Positions 7,649-17,361 of a stretch of DNA of 64,000 nt are shown here, piece after piece. Source of the DNA: an uncultured Phascolarctobacterium sp. Lineage in GTDB: Bacteria; Bacillota; Negativicutes; Acidaminococcales; Acidaminococcaceae. The position numbers and the translations under genes are program-made. Every line of letters starts with the position of its first letter. Position 1 is the stretch's first letter. The notes below the pieces were generated by a model, which saw only the letters and a program-made list of their open reading frames with translations, did not search any database and was not told where the DNA came from. The DNA lies in the NCBI GenBank assembly GCA_900552005.1, contig URXU01000001.1:62001-126000 (forward strand). The letters run 5' to 3'.

Positions 7649-9477
7649 TTTTTGTCACCTTTGCTAAGATATTTTTCAAATTCTTCCAATTGTTCTGCTG
7701 CCAGACGAACTTTCAGTTTTGTTCCCTCCGGCAAATATTCCTGCTCTAAAACCGTTCCGACGGTATGCAGTTTTGCAGCTTTTTCTGATTCACTGTAAGG
7801 AATGATCAAATCAGCTTCCACAGCTTTTAGATTAAGATTTTCACTGATTAATTCCAGCAGCTTATCAGTATTCCATCTGGTTTTAGCTGAAATGCAGATG
7901 CTGTTTTCTTCCTGTTCCAGTCGATGAATAAAACCTTCGGCATCAGAAAGCTTGTCAACTTTATTATAAACAGTAATAACGGTTTTATCTTTAACGCCTA
8001 TTTCCTGCAAAACCTGATACACTGCCCTGCTCTGCTCTTTGTAAAGCTCATGACTGACGTCAATTACATGCAGCAGAATGTCAGACTCCAGTACTTCCTC
8101 CAAAGTTGACTGGAAGGCAGCCACCAGCTGATGTGGCAGGCGCTGAATAAAGCCTACGGTATCAGTTAAAATTACCTGCTGCTTATCAGGCAGATTTAGT
8201 TGGCGCATGGTGGGATCTAAAGTAGCGAAGAGCTGATCCTTAGCATAGATATCAGAATTAGTTAATGTATTCAGCAATGTAGATTTACCGGCATTAGTAT
8301 AACCAACCAGACTTACGGTAGGAATTTCTGCTTTATTACGCCCGGCTCTATGCAAGGTACGTACGCTTTTTACTTTATTTATGCATTCTTTGATATAAGC
8401 AATTCTATCTCGAATACGGCGCCGGTCAACTTCCAATTTGGTTTCACCGGGACCGCGGGTACCGATACCGCCGCCTAAACGGGAAAGGCTTAAGCCCTTG
8501 CCCATAATACGCGGCAAAGTATATTGCAGCTGCGCCAGTTCTACCTGTAATTTGCCTTCATTGGTATGAGCCCGTTGAGCAAAAATATCAAGAATCAAAG
8601 CTGTACGGTCAATGATTCTGATCCCCATTGCCTGTTCAATATTGCGCTGCTGAGCCGGAGAAAGTTCATCATCAAAAATACATAGGTCAATATTTTCCTG
8701 CTGCACATACAATGCCAATTCCTGCACTTTGCCACGCCCTATAAAGAAAGCCGGATCAGGCTTCGGACGTTTCTGCATAAATTTGGCCACGACAACCGCT
8801 CCGGCCGTATCAGCAAGTTGTTTCAGCTCTTCCAGAGAATCCTCCATGCTCCAGCCTGAACCGCTGAAAAGGCCATTATACTCCATGCCTACCAAAATAG
8901 CTCTTTCAGCCGTTTCAGCCAGGGCTGTACTGTCAGACTGTTTATCAAGAATACGTTCAACCGTATTAACTAAATTGGGGAAATAAATATTTTCAGCTTC
9001 GGCCATTTTTACAGGGCCATAAGTTTCTGTAATAAACTGTTCGTTATCATCTAAACCGGTAATCATACCAAAGCTGATCATGGACTGAGTATAATCCGGC
9101 GATGTAACACCGACAGCGATCATGGCATCAAATCTATTATTTTTTAACGCTGAAATATCCACACCGCTTAAAGCCGAATTTCCGTTAGGATGTGTATGCA
9201 CGCAACGGATACCGTTCAGACGGGTCTGTTTTCTTCTGCCGTCAGCATTTGGCAAATCAACGCTTTCATTATTGCCAACGGCAACACTGATAATTTGTCC
9301 GCTGCGATTTATATACACTGAAATCTCACGATTAATAAATTCGGTAATATCCGCAAGTTTCAACGCCAATTCCGCGGTCAGCAGCTGTCCCGAGGACAGC
9401 TTAATATCATAAACAGTTTTCAGTTCTTCTATTACTGAGTTGCGCAGGCCTTTAAGATTGCCTAAGATTTCTTTCAT
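7645..9477 (-). CDS. hflX: Ribosome-associated GTPase HflX with N-terminal JAMM-like extension
   Basis: HflX splits or rescues stalled 70S ribosomes in a GTP-dependent way. Residues about 190-610 are the standard protein: the HflX N-domain (FIGRGK, DDELSPAQQRN), the glycine-rich linker SRLGGGIGTRGPGE, then the G domain with G1 GYTNAGKST (392-400), G3 DTVGF (from 439) and G4 NKVD (505-508). Usual length is about 420 residues; this one is 610. The extra N-terminal 185 residues contain H94-T-H96-P97 followed by S104 and D107, the HxHP-x6-SxxD metal motif of JAMM/RadC-like folds, with a candidate upstream glutamate at E51. That domain could be a peptidase-type or degenerate regulatory domain. The ATG follows GGGAG; there is a 4-base overlap with ynbB. 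Confidence 0.93.
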   Translation of the reverse strand: MKEILGNLKGLRNSVIEELKTVYDIKLSSGQLLTAELALKLADITEFINREISVYINRSGQIISVAVGNNESVDLPNADGRRKQTRLNGIRCVHTHPNGNSALSGVDISALKNNRFDAMIAVGVTSPDYTQSMISFGMITGLDDNEQFITETYGPVKMAEAENIYFPNLVNTVERILDKQSDSTALAETAERAILVGMEYNGLFSGSGWSMEDSLEELKQLADTAGAVVVAKFMQKRPKPDPAFFIGRGKVQELALYVQQENIDLCIFDDELSPAQQRNIEQAMGIRIIDRTALILDIFAQRAHTNEGKLQVELAQLQYTLPRIMGKGLSLSRLGGGIGTRGPGETKLEVDRRRIRDRIAYIKECINKVKSVRTLHRAGRNKAEIPTVSLVGYTNAGKSTLLNTLTNSDIYAKDQLFATLDPTMRQLNLPDKQQVILTDTVGFIQRLPHQLVAAFQSTLEEVLESDILLHVIDVSHELYKEQSRAVYQVLQEIGVKDKTVITVYNKVDKLSDAEGFIHRLEQEENSICISAKTRWNTDKLLELISENLNLKAVEADLIIPYSESEKAAKLHTVGTVLEQEYLPEGTKLKVRLAAEQLEEFEKYLSKGDKN

Positions 9478-9509
9478 AATCTTTTATCTCCCGGTCTGCC
9501 ATGTAAAAA

Positions 9510-11102
9510 TTATCTTCTTACACGCGCAGGTTCAACGTTTATTTTATATCCCTTAATTGTATTGCGATGCATGGCGCCCAAAACTTTTTCCGCTACATCT
9601 TCCGGCACTTCCACAAAAGAGAATTTATCATAAATATTGATTAAGCCAACATCTCTTGCCGGTATATCGGCTTCAATAGCAATAGTGCTGACAATATCTT
9701 TTACTGATATTTTTTGACTGCGGCCAATATTCATAAACAAACGCACCATGCCAGGACGTGCGCCGGTGTTTTTCAGTTCTGCTGCTACCGTATCTTCCTG
9801 AGGCGCTTCCAATGCCTTGATGCCTTCCTGCATCAATTTCAAAGCAGCGGCAGCCACTTCTTCCGCAGAATAATCATCCAGCAGGGTTTCAGCAATAGGC
9901 ATATAATCATGGTAATTATTCAGTTCAAGCACCGTCTGCATTTTAGAGATAATCTGCTCTCTCTGACGCTCAATAACATTCGCAGCAGTCGGCAGCTGAC
10001 GGCGCATAATCTTCGTTTTGGCTGTACGCTCAATAAGCTTCAGCTGACGGAATTCACGCGGAGTAATAAATGTCATGGCAACGCCCGTATTGCCGGCACG
10101 TCCCGTACGTCCAATGCGGTGCACATAACTTTCCGGATCCTGCGGAATATCAAAATTGATAACATGAGTAATATTGTCAATATCAATACCACGCGCAGCA
10201 ACATCAGTAGCAATCAAAATATCCGCAGTACCTTCACGGAATTTTTTCATTACACGGTCACGCTGATTCTGGCTCAAATCACCATGCAGCCCTTCAGCCA
10301 TATAACCACGGCTGGAAAGAGCAATCGCCAGGTCATCAACACCCTTTTTAGTACGGCAGAAAATAATCAGCTTACCGTCAATTTCCGTATCCAACAAACG
10401 GCAAAGCCCTTCTACCTTATCCTTAGTTTCATAATAATACTGTTCAATTAAGGGTACAGTCAATTCTTCTTTAGTAATGGTGACGGATTTAGGCGCCTTC
10501 ATATATTTTTTAGTCAGACTTAAAATTGGTCTGGGCATAGTTGCTGAAAACAATAAAGTCTGACGCTCTGACGGCAGGTTGCGCATGATTTCTTCAATAT
10601 CATCCACAAATCCCATATCCAGCATTTCGTCAGCCTCGTCCAGTACCAAAAACTTGATATGATCAAGTTTAATGGTGCGTCTATTGATATGGTCAATAAG
10701 GCGTCCAGGCGTACCAATAACAATCTGAACATTGTTCTTCAGAGCTCTTATCTGACGCTCAATGGGCTGTCCGCCATAAACAGGCAGTGCTCTTACTCTG
10801 GTAGTACGGCCAATTTTACCTACTTCTTCAGCCACCTGAATGGCCAATTCACGAGTCGGGGTCATAATCAGCGCCTGAATATGGCGATGATCCGTGATGC
10901 TTTGCACCAGCGGAATACCAAAAGCCGCTGTTTTACCGGTACCCGTCTGAGCTTGTCCGATAATATCGTGCCCTTCTAAAACCAAAGGAATCGTTGCTGC
11001 CTGGATTGGAGAAGGTTCTTCAAATCCCATATCGGTCAATGCCGCTACAATTTTTTTATCCAGCAGTAATTCCCCAAAATTTTCTTTCTGTGTATTTGAC
11101 AT
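9510..11102 (-). CDS. DEAD-box ATP-dependent RNA helicase with DbpA-type RNA-binding tail
   Basis: Unwinds RNA duplexes in ribosome assembly or RNA decay. All core motifs are present: Q motif (GFEEPSPIQAATIP), Walker A (AQTGTGKTAAF), DEAD box (VLDEADEMLDMGF), SAT, and HRIGRTGRAG. The last about 75 residues (MVRLFMNIGRSQKIS onward, ending KINVEPARVRR) match the DbpA/CsdA C-terminal RNA-binding fold, so a DeaD/CshA-type assignment is better than a minimal helicase. At 530 residues the length fits. The start overlaps the cinA stop by one base (TAATG), with CGGAGG upstream. RNase J is encoded in the same run, consistent with a role in RNA turnover, but a degradosome link is inference. Confidence 0.95.
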   Translation of the reverse strand: MSNTQKENFGELLLDKKIVAALTDMGFEEPSPIQAATIPLVLEGHDIIGQAQTGTGKTAAFGIPLVQSITDHRHIQALIMTPTRELAIQVAEEVGKIGRTTRVRALPVYGGQPIERQIRALKNNVQIVIGTPGRLIDHINRRTIKLDHIKFLVLDEADEMLDMGFVDDIEEIMRNLPSERQTLLFSATMPRPILSLTKKYMKAPKSVTITKEELTVPLIEQYYYETKDKVEGLCRLLDTEIDGKLIIFCRTKKGVDDLAIALSSRGYMAEGLHGDLSQNQRDRVMKKFREGTADILIATDVAARGIDIDNITHVINFDIPQDPESYVHRIGRTGRAGNTGVAMTFITPREFRQLKLIERTAKTKIMRRQLPTAANVIERQREQIISKMQTVLELNNYHDYMPIAETLLDDYSAEEVAAAALKLMQEGIKALEAPQEDTVAAELKNTGARPGMVRLFMNIGRSQKISVKDIVSTIAIEADIPARDVGLINIYDKFSFVEVPEDVAEKVLGAMHRNTIKGYKINVEPARVRR

Positions 11103-12361
11103 TAAATTTTATCCTCCGAATTATTTTCCTGATTTATTTTATCTAACAACATGGAAATGGCGGTTAAAGCAATGCGCAGCTTATTTTCTACCCGCCCATA
11201 AGGAAACCGATGTTCCTGACAATATACCGCCTGCTTCGTTGCCACAGCAATATATACCAAGCCTACCGGCTTATTCTCACTTTCACCTGGTCCGGCATTG
11301 CCTGTAATGCTGACGCCGTAGTCGCTGCCCATAAGCGAGCGTACACCGACTGCCATTTCACAGGCAGTTTCACGGCTTACGGCACCAAATTCATCTAAGG
11401 TTTGCTGCTGAACATTGATTAGTTTGTGTTTGGCCATATTAGTATAGGTTACGACCGATCCCAGCAAATATTCCGAGCTGCCGGGAATATCCGTAATCAG
11501 ACTGCTGGCCAAACCACCGGTACAGGATTCGGCAAAAGCAACAGTCTGATGATTGGCAGAAAGTATTTTCCCTGCAATACTTGGCAGCGAATCATCATCA
11601 GTACCATAAATATACGCTGCCAAACGCTCTCTTAACGCTACTTCTGCCTTGTCCAGCATGGATATGGCAAGTTTGCTGCTGTCTGCTTTAGCCGTAATAC
11701 GAATCAGAATTTCTCCCCGACGGGCATAAATTGCTATCGTGGGATTGGTCTGCTGGGTTACCAGATCGTCAATCTTTTCCGCAGTCAAAGACTCTCCGAT
11801 ACCGCGCAGATGCAAAGTGCGGGAAAGAATGATTCCAAGATTGCCAAAACGTTGGCGTAAAAGCGGCCAAAGCTGCTTTTCGCACATATCTGTCAGCTCG
11901 CCTGGAGGACCGGGCAATAAAATCAAATATTTATCCTGATGACTGATAAATAAGCCCGGCGCTGTTCCCATATCATTCTGCAGGACTTCGGCCCCTAAAG
12001 GTATCATTGCCTGCTTATCGTTATTAGGAGGAGGGCAGCTTCCCTTCTTAGCAAAAAAAGCGTCAATTCTGCCCCAGGTATCTAAATCAAGATAACATTC
12101 CAGCCCGCAGATTTCCGTCACTGTATCTTTAGTAATATCTCCTCTTGTCGGACCCAGGCCGCCGGTAATAATTACAATATCCGCACGCTGCATAGCATGC
12201 GTGACGGCTTCCTGCATGCGATTTTTATTATCGCCTACCGTAGTCTGATACAGGACGTCAAAGCCCATGCTGTTTAAATGTTTTGACAGATATTGAAAAT
12301 TTGTATTTAATATCTCACCTAATAATAGCTCTGTACCGGTATTGATAACCTCAACAACCAT
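11102..12361 (-). CDS. cinA: CinA family protein (competence/damage-inducible, nicotinamide-nucleotide amidohydrolase domain)
   Basis: A two-domain protein. Residues 1-170 are a MoCF/molybdopterin-binding-like domain (VINTGTELLLGE, TGGLGPTRGDITK) that in CinA proteins carries ADP-ribose/CoA pyrophosphatase activity. The C-terminal domain (from about 255) is the CinA_C nicotinamide mononucleotide deamidase fold with the signature AESCTGGLASSLITDIPGSS and SITGNAGPGE. It recycles pyridine nucleotide by-products; a link to competence is historical. The 419-residue length is full size. The RBS is AAGGAGG. In many Firmicutes cinA is followed by recA; here a DEAD helicase takes that place. Confidence 0.95.
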   Translation of the reverse strand: MVVEVINTGTELLLGEILNTNFQYLSKHLNSMGFDVLYQTTVGDNKNRMQEAVTHAMQRADIVIITGGLGPTRGDITKDTVTEICGLECYLDLDTWGRIDAFFAKKGSCPPPNNDKQAMIPLGAEVLQNDMGTAPGLFISHQDKYLILLPGPPGELTDMCEKQLWPLLRQRFGNLGIILSRTLHLRGIGESLTAEKIDDLVTQQTNPTIAIYARRGEILIRITAKADSSKLAISMLDKAEVALRERLAAYIYGTDDDSLPSIAGKILSANHQTVAFAESCTGGLASSLITDIPGSSEYLLGSVVTYTNMAKHKLINVQQQTLDEFGAVSRETACEMAVGVRSLMGSDYGVSITGNAGPGESENKPVGLVYIAVATKQAVYCQEHRFPYGRVENKLRIALTAISMLLDKINQENNSEDKI

Positions 12362-12380
12362 TATACTGCCTCCTTGAACA

Positions 12381-13706
12381 TCAGGCCTTTTCTGCTACCA
12401 TTTCATAAGTAAATCCCTGTACAACACGTACTTTAACAAATTGACCAACCTGTAAATCGGCAGCATTTTCAACAAAAATATTACCGTCAATTTCAGGAGC
12501 CTCTCTGTAAGACCGGGCAATTGCCAATTGTGGGTTTTCTTCATCAAAACCTTCGATAACGACGGTTAGTTCCTTTCCTTCCATTTCCTGATGCAGTTCC
12601 TCAGAAATTTCCGCCTGCAGGGCCATTAATTCATGGTATCTGTTTTCTTTGATTTCATCAGGAATCTGGTTAGGCATACTGCCTGCCACTGTTCCTTCTT
12701 CCTGAGAATATTGGAAAACGCCGGCATTTTCAAAACGCTGCTGCTCAACAAAATCCTTTAATTCTTTAAAATCATCATCTGTTTCGCCAGGAAAGCCAAC
12801 AATAAATGTAGTTCTGATAACGATTCCAGAAACAGCAGAGCGTAATTTATGAAGCAGCTGTTCAACCTCTTCTTTGGTATCATAACGATTCATGCTGCTT
12901 AAAAGTCTGTTGCTGGCATGCTGCAGCGGCAAATCAACATATTTGCAGACCTTGGGCAGGGTTGCAAAAGCGTTAATCAGTTCGTCTGTAAAATTATTCG
13001 GATAACAATACATAACGCGAATCCATTCAATGCCATCTAAATCATTAAGATCTTTTAAAAGCTGCGGCAGCATTAATTTGCCATAAAGGTCTTCGCCATA
13101 ACGCGTTGTATCCTGTGCTACTACAATGATTTCCCTGATACCATGAGCCGCCAGCTCCTTAGCCTCCGCCAGTACTTCATCATAGGGACGGCTTGTATAC
13201 GGTCCGCGTAATTTAGGAATGATGCAGTAAGAGCAGCAGTTATCGCAGCCTTCGGCAATTTTTAAATATGCCATGTAGTCAGGAGTGGTAAGCATTCTTG
13301 GCATTGCCTGAAGTTCTGCAGTCTGATTTTTTTCCATATGCATAACTTTTTTGCCATTTAAAACCTGCTCAATAACCCAGGCGATATCGGTAAAACATTC
13401 TGTTCCCACAAAAGCATCAACCTCAGGTATATTCTGTGCCAGATCTGCCGCATAACGCTGGCTTAAGCAGCCTGTAACAATCAGATAACGGCAATTTCCC
13501 TGAGTTTTATATTCACTCATCTGCAGAATTGTATTGATGGATTCTTCTTTCGCCGATTCAATAAATCCGCAGGTATTAACAATGATGATATCTGCTTCGG
13601 CAGGGTCGTTTGTTACAGTAAAATCTTTATCACGGATAATGCCCAGCATTACTTCAGAATCAACCAGATTCTTAGGACAACCAAGACTTACCATACCTAA
13701 TTTCAT
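12381..13706 (-). CDS. rimO: Ribosomal protein S12 methylthiotransferase RimO
   Basis: A radical-SAM methylthiotransferase that modifies the conserved aspartate of ribosomal protein S12. The N-terminal UPF0004 domain has its own cluster cysteines (LGCPKN, NTCGF, TGCLSQR). The radical-SAM core carries C-x3-C-x2-C in EGCDNCCSYC, and a TRAM domain closes the protein (from about residue 375, ending FVKVRVVQGFTYEMVAEKA). The LGCPKNLVDSEVM start and the PYTSRPYDEVLAEA segment favour RimO over the tRNA enzyme MiaB. AGGAGG precedes the ATG. It lies 13 bases after the lipoprotein gene and 19 before cinA, in the colinear operon. Confidence 0.96.
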   Translation of the reverse strand: MKLGMVSLGCPKNLVDSEVMLGIIRDKDFTVTNDPAEADIIIVNTCGFIESAKEESINTILQMSEYKTQGNCRYLIVTGCLSQRYAADLAQNIPEVDAFVGTECFTDIAWVIEQVLNGKKVMHMEKNQTAELQAMPRMLTTPDYMAYLKIAEGCDNCCSYCIIPKLRGPYTSRPYDEVLAEAKELAAHGIREIIVVAQDTTRYGEDLYGKLMLPQLLKDLNDLDGIEWIRVMYCYPNNFTDELINAFATLPKVCKYVDLPLQHASNRLLSSMNRYDTKEEVEQLLHKLRSAVSGIVIRTTFIVGFPGETDDDFKELKDFVEQQRFENAGVFQYSQEEGTVAGSMPNQIPDEIKENRYHELMALQAEISEELHQEMEGKELTVVIEGFDEENPQLAIARSYREAPEIDGNIFVENAADLQVGQFVKVRVVQGFTYEMVAEKA

Positions 13707-13719
13707 TAATCAAATCCTC

Positions 13720-14706
13720 CTATTTATCATTACTGAATCTCACAATATCCAGCCATTTCTTATTTAATTTTTCCTGCTCCTGATAACCAAGATAAGAAGT
13801 ATTCAGCCATAATTTATCAGGCTCAGCTGCCGGCGCATCCACACCATGCGGCAGCAAAAACATAAAGCCCGTATTTTTTTCCAGACAAATGCGTTTCACA
13901 TCATCATCAGCAATCAGCCAGTCAATAAAAGCCGCCGCGTCCTGCTGCCTATGACATGTTTTGAAAACTGCTGCACCATATAAATTAACAGGAGTTCCTT
14001 CTACCGGAAAAACCACATATGCAGGAAAATTATTTTCTAAATATTTAAAAACATAACTTTGCCTGGTCAAAGCAATATCCGCATCCCCTACTGCCGTCAT
14101 TCTAATCGGTGTAAAAGGAAATTTAGCATATTGACCAATATAACGATTAATATTAAGCAAATAATTGAGAGAAATATTTTCTCCCATATGGGAAGCCATT
14201 GCACCTAAAAAATTCTGTGTGCTGTTGCTGTTTGACAAATTTTCCAAAGCAATGCGCACATCAGCAAGATTTTCTAAATCGCTCCAGCCTTTGATGTTTT
14301 CTTGCCCAATAGTGCGAGCATAACGCTGATTAATTAAAAATACTGTTGGATCATAAAAAGCTCCATACCAACATTCATCACTATCTTTAAAATCTGCCGG
14401 CAATCTGTCACCGGCACTGCATAGTACTGACTGCAGCTTATTATCTTTTTTAAATCCATTTAAAGTTCTGGACCCGCATAAAACCATATCAGGTTCAGTA
14501 TCATCCTTTAATTCATAAATAGCTTTAACTATAATACCATTCTTGTTTTGCTTATTATATTCACTTACAAGACTCTCAGTGAAATTGGCGTCAATTTCAG
14601 AATACAAAATCAGATTCTTTGTATTTGTACCAAGAGCATCTTGTCCGCAGCCGGCCATAACAAGCAGCATGGCCAGCAGCAGCAAGACTTTCAAATATCG
14701 TACCAT
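13720..14706 (-). CDS. Periplasmic solute-binding lipoprotein, ABC family 1-like (orphan)
   Basis: The start is taken at ATG 14706, preceded by GGAGG; the longer frame would run into the end of the upstream radical-SAM gene. Residues 1-20 form a lipoprotein signal with lipobox LVMAGC, so C20 would be acylated. The mature part resembles type-1/Fe- or thiamine-type solute-binding proteins: LILYSEIDANFTESLV at the N-terminus, AFYDPTVFLINQRYA in the hinge region, and AAVFKTCHRQQDAAAFIDWL near the end. No ABC permease or ATPase is nearby, and it sits between two radical-SAM genes with 13-base gaps on each side. The ligand is unknown; it might serve a transporter encoded elsewhere or have a sensing role. 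Confidence 0.75.
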   Translation of the reverse strand: MVRYLKVLLLLAMLLVMAGCGQDALGTNTKNLILYSEIDANFTESLVSEYNKQNKNGIIVKAIYELKDDTEPDMVLCGSRTLNGFKKDNKLQSVLCSAGDRLPADFKDSDECWYGAFYDPTVFLINQRYARTIGQENIKGWSDLENLADVRIALENLSNSNSTQNFLGAMASHMGENISLNYLLNINRYIGQYAKFPFTPIRMTAVGDADIALTRQSYVFKYLENNFPAYVVFPVEGTPVNLYGAAVFKTCHRQQDAAAFIDWLIADDDVKRICLEKNTGFMFLLPHGVDAPAAEPDKLWLNTSYLGYQEQEKLNKKWLDIVRFSNDK

Positions 14707-14719
14707 GAACAAGCCTCCA

Positions 14720-16573
14720 CTATCTGCGTGCTCTGGACTGTCTGTGAGAAAACTTTTTCTGCCGCGGTCCCTGCGCACGGCCATCATCTATCAGACACTT
14801 ATGACCGGCACCAATTAAATCAGTACGGCCGGTTAAACGCAATGCTTCCAATACTAAAGCCTTATTGCGCGGATTTTTATACTGCATTAAAGCCCGTTGC
14901 ATTGCTTTTTCATGCGGATTATGAGCTGTAAAGACATTTTTGCCGGTATCAGGATCAACACCGGAATAATACATAGCCGTTGAAGCGCTGCCAGGCGTAG
15001 GAATAAAATCCTGCACCTGCTGCGGATGATGCTTAATATCACGCAGAAATTCGGCAAGCTCGACTGCATTGCTTAATGTACAGCCAGGATGACTGGAAAT
15101 GAAATACGGAACAAGATACTGCGGCAAACCGATTTCCTTATTTTTCCTGTCAAAGAGGCGCATAAATTTCAGATACACATTTTTCCCCGGCTTTTTCATA
15201 AACTTCAGCACTGTAGGTGCAATATGTTCCGGAGCAATTTTTAGCTGACCGCTCACATGATAACGGCATAATTCGTCCAAAAAATCAGCTTTTTTATCAG
15301 CCAACAAATAATCATATCTGATGCCGCTACGGATGAAGACCTTTTTTACACCCGGTAAACTGCGTACTTTGCGCAGTAAGGCAATATAGTCGCTGTGATC
15401 GGCATCAATATTGGGGCAAGGCTCAGGAAACAGGCATTGCCTGTCTCTGCAGACACCTGCGGTTAATTGTTTGGCACATGATGGGTGACGGAAATTTGCG
15501 GTCGGACCTCCCACATCATGAATATAGCCTTTAAATCCCGGCAAACCAGTAATAATCTTTGCCTCGCGCAAAATAGACTCGTGACTGCGCGACTGAATAA
15601 TTCTTCCCTGATGGGCATGGATGGCACAGAAGGAACAGCTGCCGAAACAGCCGCGGCAGCTGACAATGCTGAACTGCACTTCCTCCAAAGCGGCGACTCC
15701 ACCCAATGGCTTATAAGACGGATGACAGTCGCGCATATAATCCAAATCATAAATAGCGTCCATTTCCTTTTGTGTTAACGGATATGTTGGAGGATTCTGG
15801 ACGATATATTTTTTCAGTCCCTTCTGCAGGACATACTTGCCTGTAAACGGGTCCTGCTCCAAACTTTGCAGCTTGTAGGCCCGGGCAAACTGAGTCCTGT
15901 CAGATTTAATTGCCGCAAAATCCGGCAATTCTACATATTCGTCAGCCTGTAAATCCGGTTTAACATTTGTCGCATAAGCAGTGCCTCGAATATATAACAT
16001 ATCACTTAGCGCAGCCCCGCCTGCCAGATAATCAGCAATTTCACAAACCTGCTGCTCACCCATGCCATAAACCAGTAAATCAGCCTTGCTGCTTTCTAAA
16101 ATAGACGGCAAAAGCTGATTTTCCCAATAATCATAATGCACAAAGCGCCGCAGGCTGGCTTCAATACCGCCGATAATTACCGGAATATCAGGCCAGAGCT
16201 TTTTAATCTGCTGTGCATAAACAGCGGTGGCATGATCGGGCCTTTTCCCCATTATGCCGCCAGCAGTATATTTATCTTCACTACGTGGTTTTTTGGCAGC
16301 CGTATAATGACAGAGCATGGAGTCCAAGTTGCCGCCGGAAATTAACACACCCAATCTTGGCTTACCCAAAACAGAAAAATTCTGCGGTTTATGCCAGTCC
16401 GGCTGACACAGTAAAGCTACCTTATAGCCACGTGCCTCCAGAACCCGGCAAATAACAGCCGGTCCAAAGGACGGATGATCAACATAAGCATCACCGCTGA
16501 CGAATAAAAAATCCAACTGCTCCCAGCCGCGCTCATGTATTTCTTCAAGTGATATTGGCAAAAACTGTTTCAT
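14720..16573 (-). CDS. YgiQ family (UPF0313) radical SAM protein
   Basis: A large radical-SAM protein of the widely conserved YgiQ/UPF0313 family with no proven reaction. The N-terminal region is cobalamin-binding-like (LLCQPDWHKPQNF, PVIIGGIEASLRRFVHYDYW). The radical-SAM cysteines are in CFGSCSFC, and conserved blocks YIHDVGGPTANFRHPSC, HVSGQLKIAPEH and QDFIPTPGSASTAMYYSG follow. The length of 617 residues is typical. The Arg/Lys-rich C-terminal tail (RQKKFSHRQSRARR) is family-like. The RBS is GGAG. It is co-transcribed with rodZ and rimO. Confidence 0.92.
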   Translation of the reverse strand: MKQFLPISLEEIHERGWEQLDFLFVSGDAYVDHPSFGPAVICRVLEARGYKVALLCQPDWHKPQNFSVLGKPRLGVLISGGNLDSMLCHYTAAKKPRSEDKYTAGGIMGKRPDHATAVYAQQIKKLWPDIPVIIGGIEASLRRFVHYDYWENQLLPSILESSKADLLVYGMGEQQVCEIADYLAGGAALSDMLYIRGTAYATNVKPDLQADEYVELPDFAAIKSDRTQFARAYKLQSLEQDPFTGKYVLQKGLKKYIVQNPPTYPLTQKEMDAIYDLDYMRDCHPSYKPLGGVAALEEVQFSIVSCRGCFGSCSFCAIHAHQGRIIQSRSHESILREAKIITGLPGFKGYIHDVGGPTANFRHPSCAKQLTAGVCRDRQCLFPEPCPNIDADHSDYIALLRKVRSLPGVKKVFIRSGIRYDYLLADKKADFLDELCRYHVSGQLKIAPEHIAPTVLKFMKKPGKNVYLKFMRLFDRKNKEIGLPQYLVPYFISSHPGCTLSNAVELAEFLRDIKHHPQQVQDFIPTPGSASTAMYYSGVDPDTGKNVFTAHNPHEKAMQRALMQYKNPRNKALVLEALRLTGRTDLIGAGHKCLIDDGRAQGPRQKKFSHRQSRARR

Positions 16574-16587
16574 ATATTATCTCCATG

Positions 16588-17346
16588 TTATCTGGTATAG
16601 GTTTTAACTGCCACACCATGTTCTCCCTGCAAATTAACGACTTCACCATTAACTACTAATTTCATTACCCCAATATTGCCATATTTGACAATCAGCTTGT
16701 CTTTCGCTTCAAATTTCTTCTTATCATTGGCCTGCAGCATCCCTACAAATACTTCTTTGCCATCAGCAGTAGCTTCCAGCCAGCAAGAGCCTTCCGCAGT
16801 CATCTCCACAGTAATCTTATCTGTTTTAACTGCCAGTTTAGGAGCTGCCGCAGGTGCCTGCACCTCTTTTTCCTGCGTAACATTAGCAGAAGGAGCTGAC
16901 AGCATTTGTGTAATTTTCGGTATTGCCAGATAACCTGCTCCCAATACTGCTAATATTACAACACCGGCAGCAATCTGCTTCCAGGGAATGCTGATGGACG
17001 ATAAGGAAAATTCTGTGCCGCTCCCCAAGCTGCGCTGCTGCTTGAGAGAAATATTCAGCTTAACATTGTTGACTTCGCGAATACCTTGGCTTTTAATATC
17101 TTCCACTTCGGTACCAGCCTTATTAGCCTTATATAAATCAACCAGTTCAGCACCGTTTAACCCCAGGAAATTGCCATAGGTACGGATAATGCCTTTGACA
17201 AAAACCTCACCGGGAGTTTTATCATATTCATCATTTTCAATGGCTTCTATGTATTTTTGACGGATACTTGTTCCTTTTTCCACATCTTCGTAAGAGAGAG
17301 ATTTGGCAGTTCTTGCTGCTTTTAAAATCTGTCCAACGCTTTCCAT
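16588..17346 (-). CDS. rodZ: RodZ-like cell-shape protein (HTH, TM, DUF4115)
   Basis: A bitopic membrane protein that links the MreB cytoskeleton to the elongasome. The N-terminal HTH_25 domain (residues about 5-70: LKAARTAKSLSYEDVEKGTS) is cytoplasmic. One transmembrane helix lies near residues 125-145 (WKQIAAGVVILAVLGAGYLA). An Ala/Pro-rich linker leads to the C-terminal DUF4115 beta domain (from about 172, with GSCWLEATADGKEVFVGML). At 252 residues it is shorter than E. coli RodZ but normal for Firmicutes (YmfM). It is next to ftsK, as in many Firmicutes, but pgsA, which often follows, is absent here. Confidence 0.9.
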   Translation of the reverse strand: MESVGQILKAARTAKSLSYEDVEKGTSIRQKYIEAIENDEYDKTPGEVFVKGIIRTYGNFLGLNGAELVDLYKANKAGTEVEDIKSQGIREVNNVKLNISLKQQRSLGSGTEFSLSSISIPWKQIAAGVVILAVLGAGYLAIPKITQMLSAPSANVTQEKEVQAPAAAPKLAVKTDKITVEMTAEGSCWLEATADGKEVFVGMLQANDKKKFEAKDKLIVKYGNIGVMKLVVNGEVVNLQGEHGVAVKTYTR

Positions 17347-17361
17347 AATGCATCCTCCGTA

